Assembly: GCA_030407315.1 (NCBI GenBank)
Contig: JALQPE010001719.1
Span: forward strand, 186,001-250,000
Length of the DNA stretch: 64,000 nt
Reading direction: 5' to 3'
Origin: Asparagopsis taxiformis
Taxonomy: Eukaryota > Rhodophyta > Florideophyceae > Bonnemaisoniales > Bonnemaisoniaceae
Made by a program: the position numbers and the translations under genes. The notes beneath the pieces are model-generated. The model was not told where the DNA came from, ran no database searches, and saw nothing but the letters and a program-made list of their open reading frames with translations. Below, piece after piece: positions 35,809-46,839 of this stretch (positions are counted from its first letter, which is position 1; every line of letters begins with the position of its first letter).

Positions 35809-36429
35809 ATGACCAAGCAACCACCAAACAAATCACACTTGCGTCCGCCACTGGCGCAACGTCGCTTCAGTCCAAACCCAACCGTCATGTCTGTGCAGCC
35901 TGCATGCATTCTACCCGATCGACCCGTGCTCAAACTGCGTCTCCAATTGCACCAGAGCGACGACGAAATCACCTCGTCCAAACCCAAACTGTCAGACGCT
36001 TCTGACGACACCAGCACACCACCAGCACGCAGCACTGCCGCTGATCCGAAGCGTCCGCGTCGCCACTGTTTACAATGCTCCGATGCACACTGTCCCGGTA
36101 TTGTGCGACGACAAAACTGTCCGTTTTACGCGACCGGGCGACGACGACGCGAACCGGTTCGTGTCGTTGCGCGGCATAAAGTCGCCAAGCGTATGAGGAG
36201 ATGCGTGCTATGTGGAAGGGATGACTGTCGTGGCGGGGCGCGTCGCGCGCTGTGTTCCACACATGGTGTCAAGGAATCGCTGTCAGTGGAGTTGGGGAAG
36301 GTGGATGTCGCGCCGCCGCCCGGGCGGAGATTCGGTGCGGTGATGTTCGTGGATGAGTTTTTGTATGGTTGGGCTCCGCAGAGACAGATGTGTGAGGCGG
36401 AGATTGTAGCACGAACGCTTGCGAGATGA
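35809..36429 (+). CDS. Uncharacterised Cys-rich protein with duplicated zinc-knuckle-like motif
   Basis: 206 aa, or 180 aa from a second Met at 35887. The N-terminal third is Ser/Asp/Pro-rich. Two similar Cys motifs follow: RRHCLQCSDAHCPGIVRRQNC (nt ~36058-36121) and RRCVLCGRDDCRGGARRALC (nt ~36199-36259). Both have the pattern C-x2-C-x4-C-x-G-x3/4-R-x2-C, so a small zinc-binding fold used twice, with basic sequence between them, is likely. The C-terminal ~50 residues (GAVMFVDEFLYGWAPQRQM) are unassigned. DNA/RNA binding is a reasonable guess from the basic Cys modules. I do not recognise the family. Confidence 0.6.
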   Translation: MTKQPPNKSHLRPPLAQRRFSPNPTVMSVQPACILPDRPVLKLRLQLHQSDDEITSSKPKLSDASDDTSTPPARSTAADPKRPRRHCLQCSDAHCPGIVRRQNCPFYATGRRRREPVRVVARHKVAKRMRRCVLCGRDDCRGGARRALCSTHGVKESLSVELGKVDVAPPPGRRFGAVMFVDEFLYGWAPQRQMCEAEIVARTLAR

Positions 36430-36560
36430 GAGCTTTGCTTTTGTATATTTCAACGGCAATTTGCGGTTTTGCGTTGATCCAATTCAGTTTTTTTACAGTT
36501 GCTGCGCTCTATAAACATTGAATGAATAGCCCGTTCCGACCTCTTTCCATCATCTCAATT

Positions 36561-39500
36561 TCATTCTCCGCCCGATTCAAATCCAGCCGCTGCGAGCGCG
36601 TCCTGCTCTGCAGCTTCCGTCTTGATATCCTCTTCGACGTCATCTTGCATAGTGCCGTTGTCCGAGCCATCTCTTTCCTCTTCATGCTTGCTCATAAAAT
36701 TACCATCCGCGTCAAACTGAGTGTTGCAATCGTCTAGATGCTCTTCATCTCCGAGTCCCTCTCCATCCCCGCTTTCGGCCGCTTTAATTTCTTCTTTATC
36801 GACTTCCTCCTCATTGCCGTCCATTTCAGCCAACATGTCCGTATCTTCATTCCTACCATCCGCCTCGTGCTCTTCATCTTGCATTTCATCTTCCTCCATC
36901 TCACTTCCTGCTTCCGCACTACTATCCCCCGTACCTTCAGCATATGTTTGTTCGATGTTTTCTGCATCTTCTACATCCAGTTTATCCTGAGTTTCATCTG
37001 CATCAGCCAGGCCTGTGTTGGCATCCTCAGTTCCTTCCGCCTCCGTCGCGACGCCCGATAGTACTGGAACTGAATCTTGGTTCACTTCTGATTTATATCC
37101 GTCAGTATCAGTCCAGCTGAGGAACGCCTTTTGCATATCGGCATCAATTCCGTCATTAACAGGCATAATTTGTAGACAGGCGACGCCATTGTCTTGTTCC
37201 AAATTTCCAGAGTCGTTTTGATTCCCCGATTTGAACACAGGTGTGTCGTTGAGGTAATCCGCAAAATCTGCATCTCCCATTTGATCCTCTGCGATGCGCA
37301 AAAAATTCACGCAACGTTTAATTCGATCACAAACCTGTTTCTGCTCCGTCCTCCGTCTGAGGTCTCGAGAAAGAAGCACGTGTCGGTTAATTTCAGCCAG
37401 ATGCTGCACCTTCAACCTGATCATTGCTAGGCGTAGTTCTTGTGCCAGACGAACCAATCGGTCAATTTCGGCAGATTCGATGTCCCGCCATTGAGCGGCA
37501 TTGACGCACGCTGCTGTTAATGCCGTCAATGCAACGGCTGTGGAAGAAGCAGAATCCACTTCCACTTTACTTTCTTTCTCTTTTTCCTGTACATCTTTGA
37601 CATCGCTTTCAACTGTAGTAGTGTCATTTCGTACAGCGGGTCGTTCCTTTGAAGACCCCATTTCATTCCGACACAGATGCCAACGATCGTCAATTCTGAG
37701 ATCGTCCAATTCTTGTGGAGGAATGGCTCCATCATGTAGTAGCGCTAGACTCCCTCTCGTCACATTTGGTCCACATTTCCTACTCAGCACCTTGGAAACT
37801 TCAGTCATGCGTCCTGAAAGTTGCTTATATACACCGTCCGAGATCATATGTTTTTCTACTGCCATTCGCTTTGGAACGTTTTCCTCATCACTGTCATTTG
37901 CCGCGTAACCACGCTTGACTCCCCTCAGGGCACCAGATTGTAGCACCTCTCGGAACGCTCCGCGGATTCTTCTCCGACGTGGAATGCCCACCGCTTTAAT
38001 CAAATCTTCTAGGATTGCCCCAGGTGCAAGTGAAGATAGCAAACCGGCAAACGGTACAACGGTATTCATTTGATCTGCACATATGAGAGGACGGCCTGAG
38101 AAAACCCTAGACGAAGAACCTTTCGAAGCTATGGATGCCAAGGCAGTCTCTCGAGCTCCAGCCTTCCTCAACATTTCTGTAGGTGTAGATGTACTGTCCT
38201 TCTTGTCCGCTTCCACAGACCACCATCTCTTGGTAGTGTTCGTTAGGAACGGGTCTTCGATGGGCAGACGGAGGAACTGTGCGACGCATTGAGCCTTTCC
38301 CTTGGACCCTACATGCTCAGATACAAGAGCCCAGTTGTCTCCAAACATTTCAAGAGCTTCGAGTAGCAATAAAGTTTCACTTTCTGTCCAGAGATCGACA
38401 TCAATGTCTTCAAAATTGCTGTTAACACCAGCTGAATTCATTTGAATGAAATCACGCGGCTTCACTGAATCTGCATACTTGGAGTTGTGGTAGCACGACG
38501 CACAGAGGTCCATATCCGCCTTTGTAGCACAGTGGAAGCGCAACTCTGAACAATCGATTCCACATGAATCACAATGATATTCAATGGGCTCCCTTTGTGG
38601 CCTGTCAGCGATCTGCCCTGAACCCGCGTTCTGGTCTGTCTCACGAATGAGAACAGTTCCATCGGCAGAAGCTGCTTTCAGTTCTTCACCGCGGCGGCCA
38701 AATTTAGCTACAGAAAATTGTCTTAACTCTGCCCTGCTGCCATCGTCCAGCATCAGTGGCATACCCTTCCGACAGGCATCGTCGTTTTCAGACCCTGCAA
38801 AAACCGGAAGCGGGCGTGGAGGCGGTGCAAATAGAGGAGGGGGCGCACTATCGCCCAGACTGCAATAATTAATTAATCCCCAGTGTTCGAGAAAGTCGTG
38901 GACTCTCAAAACGCTACAAGCATCACCGGAGAAGTGCCTCCTAGCTGCTGTCCCAGAAATGTACTGTTTTGGATTCTTCCTCCATGTGAGAATCATAAAG
39001 TTACGGACTTCTCGGTAGGACATTTCCGTCTTGGAAGGAAACTTGCCGCAGAAAAACTCTGGAAGAGCTCGACGCTCCAAGTCGTGGACGGCATTCAAAC
39101 GGAACCAACTTGAGTAGGAAGGCATAAATGCATCATTACCAATTGGAATTTTCGAGTTTGAGTCTTTCGCAGTAACCGTCTCTTGTTGTACAGTTTCGTC
39201 CTTGTCATTGGCTGGACTTGGTTCCGGTGGTTCACTAGAGGATTTCCTGGCCAGTGTCCCTGTGTCTGAATCGAGCACAGAGCTATCCTCTGAACTAGAG
39301 ATGGAGATATTATCATCATTGGGCAGCGATCCATTCTGGGACGCGTGCGGGTGCGACGGCGATTGGCCATTAGCAGGTTCATCCAGCGACAGAGAGGGCA
39401 ACCCAATCATGCGAAAAGAATTGGAATCGCCACGCCTTCGCTTATGCTTCCGTTCTGAATCTGTCATTCTGAGGCGGAGTCGAACTCTTGAGAGCGAATT

Positions 39501-40445
39501 GGCCACCGGATAACAGGAAGCATACAAGGGCTTGGGGTCTAGAAAGGCGTTATAGAACGGGGGCATTTCATAGTCGAGTTCATTCATCCATTCATTATAA
39601 ATGTCAAGATCTCTGACCCAACGTGCCTGCACATGCCAGTTGTGCTGCTCGCGGGTGCTATACGGGAGGTGCAAATGACCCAAAACCTGCGTCTCTGGAA
39701 GCCAGTCATCGTACGAGTCTGGATGATGAAGCCAATGGACTCGCACAGTGGTGACGGCATCCACTTGAGCTTTTTCTAAGAGGCGGATGAGGAGCTGGTC
39801 ATCGGTATGCTGCTCTGAGGTGCCGGGCGGGTCAGGATAGACCACATGTGTAGCCACGTCAGCGGTGGACACGATGGCAGCATCATGTGTCTGGAGAATG
39901 TTGCGGAGCTTTGCGGCGTCGTCATCGGGGATGAGAGAGGAGAGAAAGACCTTGATGGGCTTGAGAAAGTGATGTTTCTTGAGCAGTTTTTCCACATGGA
40001 GCAGGATACGAAAATAGGTGGCGACATTTTTGGGGTCGCAAAATCTGACGGGGCGAATCGCATGCTCCTCTGCGAATTGAAATACGGCGTGCAGAATGGT
40101 GCTCAATGCACCGAATTGCGATGCATCTTCGAACAAGCGCGCCGGAAATATGGTCAGTTGCGGTCGTCGTCTCGGATCGCTACCCTTGCCCAGATGCGTG
40201 TCAAGGAATGTGCGCAGTTCCGACACCATGGTCGCCAATGCGGTCGGCGTGCACTGCTCCGATTGCACAAAGTGATGCGAAAGCGCAGTGGATAGATTTG
40301 CATAGCGCGTCTGCAACTGTTGCTGTGTATGCATTGTGGCGTGCGAGCGTGCGCTTTCGGGACGCAACGCGCGGATACAAGCGCCCAACGCGCCCATTTT
40401 GTCGTCTTGGTCACCAATTTCGCCTGTTACTGCGTGCTGCTTCAT
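36561..40445 (-). CDS. SWI3: SWI3/RSC8/SMARCC-type chromatin remodelling subunit
   Basis: 1294 aa. A core scaffold subunit of SWI/SNF-type remodelers. The N-terminal ~300 residues carry the BRCT/chromo-like module of SMARCC proteins (VHWLHHPDSYDDWLPE). SWIRM is at ~437-524 (SWFRLNAVHDLERRALPEFF to FLEHWGLINY). A ZZ zinc finger is at ~622-660 (YHCDSCGIDCSELRFHC ... CASCYHNSKY). The SANT domain is at ~683-735 (WTESETLLLLEALEMFGDNW). A helical region around 985-1050 (ALTALTAACVNAAQWRDIES) fits the SWI3 coiled coil. The last ~200 residues are very acidic. The gene is head-to-head with PRP22 across 239 nt. Confidence 0.93.
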   Translation of the reverse strand: MKQHAVTGEIGDQDDKMGALGACIRALRPESARSHATMHTQQQLQTRYANLSTALSHHFVQSEQCTPTALATMVSELRTFLDTHLGKGSDPRRRPQLTIFPARLFEDASQFGALSTILHAVFQFAEEHAIRPVRFCDPKNVATYFRILLHVEKLLKKHHFLKPIKVFLSSLIPDDDAAKLRNILQTHDAAIVSTADVATHVVYPDPPGTSEQHTDDQLLIRLLEKAQVDAVTTVRVHWLHHPDSYDDWLPETQVLGHLHLPYSTREQHNWHVQARWVRDLDIYNEWMNELDYEMPPFYNAFLDPKPLYASCYPVANSLSRVRLRLRMTDSERKHKRRRGDSNSFRMIGLPSLSLDEPANGQSPSHPHASQNGSLPNDDNISISSSEDSSVLDSDTGTLARKSSSEPPEPSPANDKDETVQQETVTAKDSNSKIPIGNDAFMPSYSSWFRLNAVHDLERRALPEFFCGKFPSKTEMSYREVRNFMILTWRKNPKQYISGTAARRHFSGDACSVLRVHDFLEHWGLINYCSLGDSAPPPLFAPPPRPLPVFAGSENDDACRKGMPLMLDDGSRAELRQFSVAKFGRRGEELKAASADGTVLIRETDQNAGSGQIADRPQREPIEYHCDSCGIDCSELRFHCATKADMDLCASCYHNSKYADSVKPRDFIQMNSAGVNSNFEDIDVDLWTESETLLLLEALEMFGDNWALVSEHVGSKGKAQCVAQFLRLPIEDPFLTNTTKRWWSVEADKKDSTSTPTEMLRKAGARETALASIASKGSSSRVFSGRPLICADQMNTVVPFAGLLSSLAPGAILEDLIKAVGIPRRRRIRGAFREVLQSGALRGVKRGYAANDSDEENVPKRMAVEKHMISDGVYKQLSGRMTEVSKVLSRKCGPNVTRGSLALLHDGAIPPQELDDLRIDDRWHLCRNEMGSSKERPAVRNDTTTVESDVKDVQEKEKESKVEVDSASSTAVALTALTAACVNAAQWRDIESAEIDRLVRLAQELRLAMIRLKVQHLAEINRHVLLSRDLRRRTEQKQVCDRIKRCVNFLRIAEDQMGDADFADYLNDTPVFKSGNQNDSGNLEQDNGVACLQIMPVNDGIDADMQKAFLSWTDTDGYKSEVNQDSVPVLSGVATEAEGTEDANTGLADADETQDKLDVEDAENIEQTYAEGTGDSSAEAGSEMEEDEMQDEEHEADGRNEDTDMLAEMDGNEEEVDKEEIKAAESGDGEGLGDEEHLDDCNTQFDADGNFMSKHEEERDGSDNGTMQDDVEEDIKTEAAEQDALAAAGFESGGE

Positions 40446-40684
40446 GCGTTTACTGACGACGGGCGTGTCGATGCATTCATAGTCGGCATGGCATTGTTGC
40501 GAGCGGACGTGTTGAAAACTTTGCGTTCAGAGAACAATTCCAACTTGAATCCTGTCATTGATCCACACGCTCTAGCACGTTTAAAATGATTATTTTTTCT
40601 TATTTTTTGCTCACAACTCGTAAGTATACCATCGATTGTTCCGTGCCGCGCTGTCGCGTAACGCGCGCTAAGCCCGCCCTCCCG

Positions 40685-43600
40685 ATGGAAGAGCTTCAGT
40701 CACTTCGCAATCTTTCGCTCATCTCCAAGATCTGCACCGAGCTTGAAAATCATCTCCAGGTCAACGACAGAGTACTCGCAGAATTTCTCATAGACCTCGC
40801 TCGGAAACACGCCCAGCTTTCATCATTTCGCGATGCAGTAACAGAAGCCTGCGGAGGTCAGCCTCTTCCAGAAGCGCTGACTTCTTCAATTCACCGCTCC
40901 GTCCCTCGCAACAATCCTCCCCCCTCGCGACAGAATGCTCAGCGAAGACCGCGTGCCACCAATACACATAGTCCCCACCAGCCAGATGAAGCCGGTGGCT
41001 TCCTGGGCTCTGGTATAGACGCACAAAAGTTAATTGATGCAACCAACGCAGAGAATGACACAATACAAAATGCACGCCCCTCTTCTGTAACCCATCCGTC
41101 TCCATCCGAACCGCACTCATTGCGTCGTCCACGTCCAATCATCAATCCACAGCCCTCCGACATTAAGCCTGGATCCATTGTGCGCGGTCGTGTGGCAAAT
41201 TTGCGCGATTTCGGCGCATTTGTCTCTCTCAGTAGCGACAGGTCTGTCGGCGAGGGCCTCGTTCACGTTTCACAGATCAAATCTGGCGCACAAAGAGTTT
41301 CGCATCCCTCTCAAATACTTTCACGTGGCCAAAATGTATTTGTAAAGATAACTTCCATTTCGGGTAATCGCATCAGTCTAACCATGAGGGACATAGATCA
41401 AACAACTGGCGATGACCTCTCCCAGACTACTCATCCCAATCGAAGCTCTTCCTCTCACGATTATGAAGCGGACAGCTATCGCGCGTCACGCTCTAGAAAT
41501 AGAACCGTCGACCAGGCTACAGCTTCTGTCAGTGGTATCCCCAAAAACTTTGTCAGTGATGCAGACCATGCCCGCGGCAGAGCTGGCAGAATGCGCCGCT
41601 CACTACCAGAGACAGAACAGTGGGAGCTGACGCAATTGAAAAAGATACTTCCAGGAAAAGAGCTCGCCAAGCAGTTTGCAGGTGTTCCTACAATTGACAA
41701 TGAGAAAATCGACGACGACGAAATGCACGTCAATGGGTTATCCGTGCTCATGGGTGATGATGAGGAACTTTTAGAAGAAACAGAAATCGAGTTGAATGAG
41801 GATGAGCCAGCTTTCCTACAAGCCTCAAACGCTGGTGTTGGAGTCTCACGTACCCAGCCTCTTTCTCCCGTGCGTATTGTGAAGAATCCGGATGGCGTAC
41901 TACAGCGAGCGGCTATGACACAGTCTGCGCTGTCGAAAGAAAGGCGCGAACTTCGCATGCAGCAACGTGAGGCGCTGGAAAATGAAGTACCGACCGATTT
42001 GAATGTTGCCTGGCAAGACCCCATGTCCCGGGAAAGACATGTTGCTGCAGAGTTGCGAGGCACCGCCGCAGGGCCTTCAGAAGTACCAGAATGGAAGCGA
42101 AAGGCAATGGGAGCAGCTCCGAGTTTTGGATTTTCGAAACCAATAGATAAGACAATGGCGGAACAACGTGCATCGCTTCCTATTGCTAAACTGAAAGATC
42201 AGCTACTGTCTGCAGTTGAAGACAATCAAATTCTAGTCGTCATTGGAGAAACTGGATCTGGAAAATCAACTCAGATGACGCAGTATTTCGCCGAGGCTGG
42301 ATATACTAAGAATAGGAAACGTGTTGCCTGCACCCAGCCAAGACGTGTGGCTGCTATGTCTGTTGCAAAGCGAGTTGCAGAAGAAAGGGGCTGTCGACTT
42401 GGGGAGGAAGTAGGATACTCTATTCGTTTTGAAGATTGTACATCTGCAGAGACTGAAATTAAGTACATGACTGATGGTATGCTTCTCCGAGAAGTTCTGA
42501 CAGACCCCGACTTGAAGCAGTACTCTGTGATTATGCTGGATGAAGCACATGAGCGTACAATTGCAACTGATGTACTGTTTGGGTTGCTGAAAGATTGCGT
42601 GCAAAGAAGGAAGGATCTAAAGGTTATTGTCACATCAGCTACATTGGATGCTGAAAAGTTTTCGTCGTACTTCTTCAACTGTCCGATTTTCACTATTCCA
42701 GGACGTTTGTTTCCAGTGGAGGTTTTGTTCGCAAAGGACCCAGTCACTGATTATCTCGAGGAGTCGCTCATCACTGTTATGAGAATCCATCTCACCGAAC
42801 CGCCTGGTGATATTCTGTTATTCTTGACCGGTCAGGAAGAAATTGATACCGCTGCTGAAATCTTGTACGAACGAATGAAAGGCTTAGGCAAGAATGTACC
42901 AGAGCTCATCATTCTTCCCGTCTATTCTGCTCTACCGAGTGAAATGCAGACTCGCATCTTTGACCCTGCTCCACCAGGGTCACGCAAAGTCGTTATTGCA
43001 ACCAATATTGCAGAGGCCAGTCTCACTATAGACGGTATTTTCTTCGTCGTCGACCCGGGGTTTGCGAAACAAAAAGTGTACAACCCCAAGCTGGGCATGG
43101 ACTCTTTAGTGGTCGCTCCTATCTCCCAGGCATCATCGCGCCAACGAAAAGGTCGAGCAGGACGAACCGGTCCTGGAAAATGCTTCTGCCTGTATACAGA
43201 GAATGCGTACATGAATGAAATGCTACCAACTACCATCCCTGAGCTGCAAAGAAGCAATTTGGCTCACACTGTGCTCACGTTGAAAGCTATGGGGATCAAC
43301 GATCTTCTCGAATTTGACTTTATGGATCCTCCACCACCTGCATATCTTATTTCAGCAATGGAGCGGTTGTATTCCCTCGGTGCCCTGGATGAGGAAGGTC
43401 TGCTCACAAAACTCGGACGAATAATGTCGCAATTCCCCCTTGATCCAATGCTCAGCAAGATGCTTCTCGCCAGTGTGGATCTAGGATGCAGCGATGAAAT
43501 TCTTACTGTTGTGGCCATGCTTGGAGTTCAAAGTGTGTTCTATCGCCCCAAAGAGAAACAGGGACAGGCAGATCAAAAGAAGGCGCGATTCCATCAACCA

Positions 43601-44149
43601 GAAGGAGACCATTTAACTTTGCTGACTGTCTACAACGCTTGGAAGAACAATAGGTTTTCCAGCCCCTGGTGTTACGAGAATTTTGTGCAAGCGCGATCAT
43701 TGAAAAGAGCACAAGACATTCGCAAACAACTAATCACAATCATGGATCGATTCAAGCTCGACATTGTGAGTGCTGGCAGAAACTATGTGAAGATCCGCAA
43801 AGCAATTGTTTCTGGGTTCTATGTACATGCTGCAAAGAAAGACCCACAAGAGGGGTATCGTACGTTGGTAGATGGGCAACAAGTATTTATTCATCCATCG
43901 TCCTCGTTATATGTTGCCCAGCCCGAATGGGTACTCTACCATGAAGTCGTCCTCACTACGAAAGAATACATGAGGGAGGTGATGGCCATCGAGTCGAAGT
44001 GGTTGGTAGAACTGGCGCCTCGTTTCTTCCGAACGGGAGATCCGAACAAAATATCACGAAGAAAAAGGCGCGAAAAGATTGAACCTCTGTATGATCGCTA
44101 TGCACAGAATCCCAACGACTGGAGACTCAGCAAACGTCGCAGGGTGTGA
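40685..44149 (+). CDS. PRP22: DEAH-box splicing helicase Prp22/DHX8
   Basis: 1154 aa. Prp22/DHX8 releases spliced mRNA from the spliceosome. An N-terminal helical domain ([20 protein letters not shown]) and a Ser/Pro-rich linker lead to an S1 RNA-binding domain (~160-235; [20 protein letters not shown] ... VHVSQI), the hallmark of Prp22 among DEAH helicases. The core has [10 protein letters not shown] (~521), [20 protein letters not shown] at 619-622, [26 protein letters not shown] and [12 protein letters not shown], then the HA2/ratchet and OB regions. The Met at 40685 is chosen because the domain begins immediately; an in-frame ATG at 40586 would add 33 hydrophobic/basic residues. Confidence 0.96.
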   Translation: MEELQSLRNLSLISKICTELENHLQVNDRVLAEFLIDLARKHAQLSSFRDAVTEACGGQPLPEALTSSIHRSVPRNNPPPSRQNAQRRPRATNTHSPHQPDEAGGFLGSGIDAQKLIDATNAENDTIQNARPSSVTHPSPSEPHSLRRPRPIINPQPSDIKPGSIVRGRVANLRDFGAFVSLSSDRSVGEGLVHVSQIKSGAQRVSHPSQILSRGQNVFVKITSISGNRISLTMRDIDQTTGDDLSQTTHPNRSSSSHDYEADSYRASRSRNRTVDQATASVSGIPKNFVSDADHARGRAGRMRRSLPETEQWELTQLKKILPGKELAKQFAGVPTIDNEKIDDDEMHVNGLSVLMGDDEELLEETEIELNEDEPAFLQASNAGVGVSRTQPLSPVRIVKNPDGVLQRAAMTQSALSKERRELRMQQREALENEVPTDLNVAWQDPMSRERHVAAELRGTAAGPSEVPEWKRKAMGAAPSFGFSKPIDKTMAEQRASLPIAKLKDQLLSAVEDNQILVVIGETGSGKSTQMTQYFAEAGYTKNRKRVACTQPRRVAAMSVAKRVAEERGCRLGEEVGYSIRFEDCTSAETEIKYMTDGMLLREVLTDPDLKQYSVIMLDEAHERTIATDVLFGLLKDCVQRRKDLKVIVTSATLDAEKFSSYFFNCPIFTIPGRLFPVEVLFAKDPVTDYLEESLITVMRIHLTEPPGDILLFLTGQEEIDTAAEILYERMKGLGKNVPELIILPVYSALPSEMQTRIFDPAPPGSRKVVIATNIAEASLTIDGIFFVVDPGFAKQKVYNPKLGMDSLVVAPISQASSRQRKGRAGRTGPGKCFCLYTENAYMNEMLPTTIPELQRSNLAHTVLTLKAMGINDLLEFDFMDPPPPAYLISAMERLYSLGALDEEGLLTKLGRIMSQFPLDPMLSKMLLASVDLGCSDEILTVVAMLGVQSVFYRPKEKQGQADQKKARFHQPEGDHLTLLTVYNAWKNNRFSSPWCYENFVQARSLKRAQDIRKQLITIMDRFKLDIVSAGRNYVKIRKAIVSGFYVHAAKKDPQEGYRTLVDGQQVFIHPSSSLYVAQPEWVLYHEVVLTTKEYMREVMAIESKWLVELAPRFFRTGDPNKISRRKRREKIEPLYDRYAQNPNDWRLSKRRRV

Positions 44150-44222
44150 TAAACATGATGCAACTCCAAATCGCAGAGTAGGTGCCGATCACGCGATTGA
44201 GCCATGTTCTTTAAAAATATAG

Positions 44223-46502
44223 TTAGCGTGAGAAACCATCGACCTTCCATGCCACAGAGTCCAGCAACAACCCCTCCATGCGTTTTCTATCTACTTCCAC
44301 CTTTGATGTTACCACTTCACGCAACGCTCTCAGACCTTTCTTGGAAATCAACGTGAAAATCGGTTTCCTGATTGCAGACACCGGCGGTGTCGGCTCTAAT
44401 GAATCTTTTCCACTAATAGCTGAGTCAAGATAAGACCAAATCGCGTCTGCGCATTTCAATGCTGCCTTCATGTCGCCCTCCTCAGCAGCCAGGTTGAGTA
44501 ATCGGCACAGAGATGTAAGAGCAACCTGTTTGGACTTTTCTGACAGTATTACGCACGCTCGGAAAGCTGTCTTCGCCTCTTCATGTTTCCCCAATCGCAG
44601 CGCAAGTTCACCTCTGCGCATCCAGTCTGTTGCTGGCCTTTTCGACTTGCTAGCGATCTCATTTGATGTTCTGCGATGCATCCTATCATGGTCAGCAGCC
44701 TCAAGATCGTGCGGACTGGTAGCAGAGCTACTCGAGTCCTCGCCCTCACCCTGTGACTTACGTGCCAGGGCAGCGGCTGTCAAAGCTGCCGTTGCTGAGT
44801 GTTGCTGTTCTTCTGCATGCCAGACGGCCATTGCCCGCAAATCCTTGTACATATTGGTAACGAGGTAGTCCAACCAAGGCTTGCATACTTTCTTTCCTAT
44901 CTTTTCCAATGAACGTTTGACTGTTTCTGGAATTTCTGAATGGGTACCATCTTGTGCGCTACTCGATGCACCATTTGTATTTTCGCCATCATCAGCAAGA
45001 GAAACGGTTGCGATGCCGTTTGTTACGCCATCGCGTTCCACGTCACTATCCGCCTCACTCTCATCTTCCAGAGATTCTTCGGCTGAATCACTGAGAGATG
45101 CACCGTCCTCATCATCGGAAAGCAAGATGTGGCCGTTCTCAACATCAGTCTCCATCACGAAACACTCACCCCTCACCGACAGCATCTCGTCCCATGACAA
45201 GTCGTTTAGAATTTTGACAAGCACCGCATAACAATCCTGCTCAGACTCCAACATAAGCTTCCCTGGTAGCTCGGAGAGTGTTTCATCTGTCTTAGCGTTG
45301 GACACATTTTTCTCTTCTCGCAGTCGTTGGGCAAACACGCGGACGGCATCAGTGCCTCTCGAGGAACCTTCCACGGGTGCCGTGAGGTTCTTACGATTAG
45401 GAACTAATTCCCTGAGGAATGGATCCAGTGTCGGTGGTGGCATGTTGGCCGAATTGAGAGCCTCGAAGGCCTTTGGATACTGTTTGAGATCCACATAAAT
45501 ATCAGCCAGCGTAACCCAAGCGTCCACACTTTCTCCAGCATACGTCGCAGCGGATCGTGCAGCCTCAACAGCTTCATCCAATTGGCCGTTCGCACGCAAG
45601 ATCTTTGCACGCTCGGTCCATGCAAGATCGGACTGTGGCTTTTCGGCAAGCACTTGATCGACAATAGACTGGGCGAGGTTTAGATCACCGAGGAGTCTGG
45701 CAGCAACGGCGGCATGTACAGCGATATCATGATCGTGTTTGCGCAGGGAATCAGTACTGAAGAATGCGATCGCAGCCTCGAATCGGGATTGGGACACAAA
45801 GTGCAAACGGATCGCGAGAGCAATTCTGGATCGCGATGCGACATTGGCACCAGGATAACGTTCGTCATTACCAGCTAGATGCCATCTATGCACGCAACAG
45901 ATCGCGGCTTCAAGGAAGTTTGGTTCTGCATGGGTGGTGTTTGGCAGCACACGAAGACAGGGGTACAACGGCAATTCTCCTACAGCAGTGATACCACGAA
46001 CAAATGTAGAAACAATAGTTTCGTACCAGAACATATCGTTCAAGACGAGATCTCTGCCGGATGCATCATACGCAGTGGCGGAGGTCGATCCTGGGAAATC
46101 GACATGCACATGGAGATCTGCATGCGACATGATGTTATAGGTCACAAAAGTCGCAGAGGAAACTTCCCATGCGCCGGTATTGACCCATGGCAACGGGTCC
46201 AATCCCTTGTTACAGACGACATCCACAATGTAAGCGGATATGGTGGCGGCATGACTGGTATCGACGCCGCGCACAAAGTGATAGTATCCGTAGATCTTTG
46301 GGGATCCAACGACAGGAACGTAGCGCTTGCGGGTATAGAGCATATCTGGTGGACCGAGCGGTGGGAAGCGAAGGGCGGTTTCGCGACGTGCGACTATGGC
46401 AGCGCCGGTGAGCGGCACACTAATGGAAGTGTCGAGGGCTGTGCCGCCATCGATGACCTCTGGGATGCCCACGAGGGCTTCCGCACGGGTGGCGGAAGGC
46501 AT
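44223..46502 (-). CDS. ChAPs-family (Chs5p-Arf1p-binding) TPR protein
   Basis: 759 aa from the ATG at 46502; the frame is open to 46724 but the extra residues look untranslated. In yeast, ChAPs (Chs6, Bch1, Bch2, Bud7) with Chs5 form exomer, an Arf1-dependent TGN cargo adaptor. The N-terminal region has the family-like YGYYHFVRGVD, an AYIVDVVC...DPLPW segment and FWYETIVSTFVRGI. It is followed by TPR-like helices (ALAIRLHFVSQSRFEAAIAFF, ARLLGDLNLAQSIVDQVLAEKP, AKILRANGQLDEAVEAARSA, WVTLADIYVDLKQYPKAFEAL), then an acidic Ser-rich insertion and more helices. Fold is confident; the exomer role is inferred. Confidence 0.8.
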   Translation of the reverse strand: MPSATRAEALVGIPEVIDGGTALDTSISVPLTGAAIVARRETALRFPPLGPPDMLYTRKRYVPVVGSPKIYGYYHFVRGVDTSHAATISAYIVDVVCNKGLDPLPWVNTGAWEVSSATFVTYNIMSHADLHVHVDFPGSTSATAYDASGRDLVLNDMFWYETIVSTFVRGITAVGELPLYPCLRVLPNTTHAEPNFLEAAICCVHRWHLAGNDERYPGANVASRSRIALAIRLHFVSQSRFEAAIAFFSTDSLRKHDHDIAVHAAVAARLLGDLNLAQSIVDQVLAEKPQSDLAWTERAKILRANGQLDEAVEAARSAATYAGESVDAWVTLADIYVDLKQYPKAFEALNSANMPPPTLDPFLRELVPNRKNLTAPVEGSSRGTDAVRVFAQRLREEKNVSNAKTDETLSELPGKLMLESEQDCYAVLVKILNDLSWDEMLSVRGECFVMETDVENGHILLSDDEDGASLSDSAEESLEDESEADSDVERDGVTNGIATVSLADDGENTNGASSSAQDGTHSEIPETVKRSLEKIGKKVCKPWLDYLVTNMYKDLRAMAVWHAEEQQHSATAALTAAALARKSQGEGEDSSSSATSPHDLEAADHDRMHRRTSNEIASKSKRPATDWMRRGELALRLGKHEEAKTAFRACVILSEKSKQVALTSLCRLLNLAAEEGDMKAALKCADAIWSYLDSAISGKDSLEPTPPVSAIRKPIFTLISKKGLRALREVVTSKVEVDRKRMEGLLLDSVAWKVDGFSR

Positions 46503-46839
46503 GCTGGTGTTGATGTGTGGCGAGAGAGACGAATTTAGCAAGAGCGCGAGACTGCTGGAGCCTTTAGAGCGTGACAGAGACACATATGTAAACGGAACGA
46601 CATGATTGCCACCAAAGTCAACAGCAATTTGAATAAATTCAAAAAAAGTTGGCAACAACACAACACACTTCATCGCTGGCATCGTATGCTGACAGCAGCG
46701 TACATTTATCATACCGATGGACAATACGACGCATCTCGCTGCAGCGGAAAAAAACTAAGTTTTGCCCGCGGCCGTCCTCTCGCCGCGAGTCATCGGCGAG
46801 TTGGATCCGCATCCGTCTTCCAATTGTGCACCCGTCGAT
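46503..46839. promoter_or_regulatory. Divergent promoter region, ChAPs / nucleotidyltransferase
   Basis: About 340 nt between opposite starts. AT-rich at 46605-46650 (GAATAAATTCAAAAAAAG). Nothing further supported. Confidence 0.4.
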
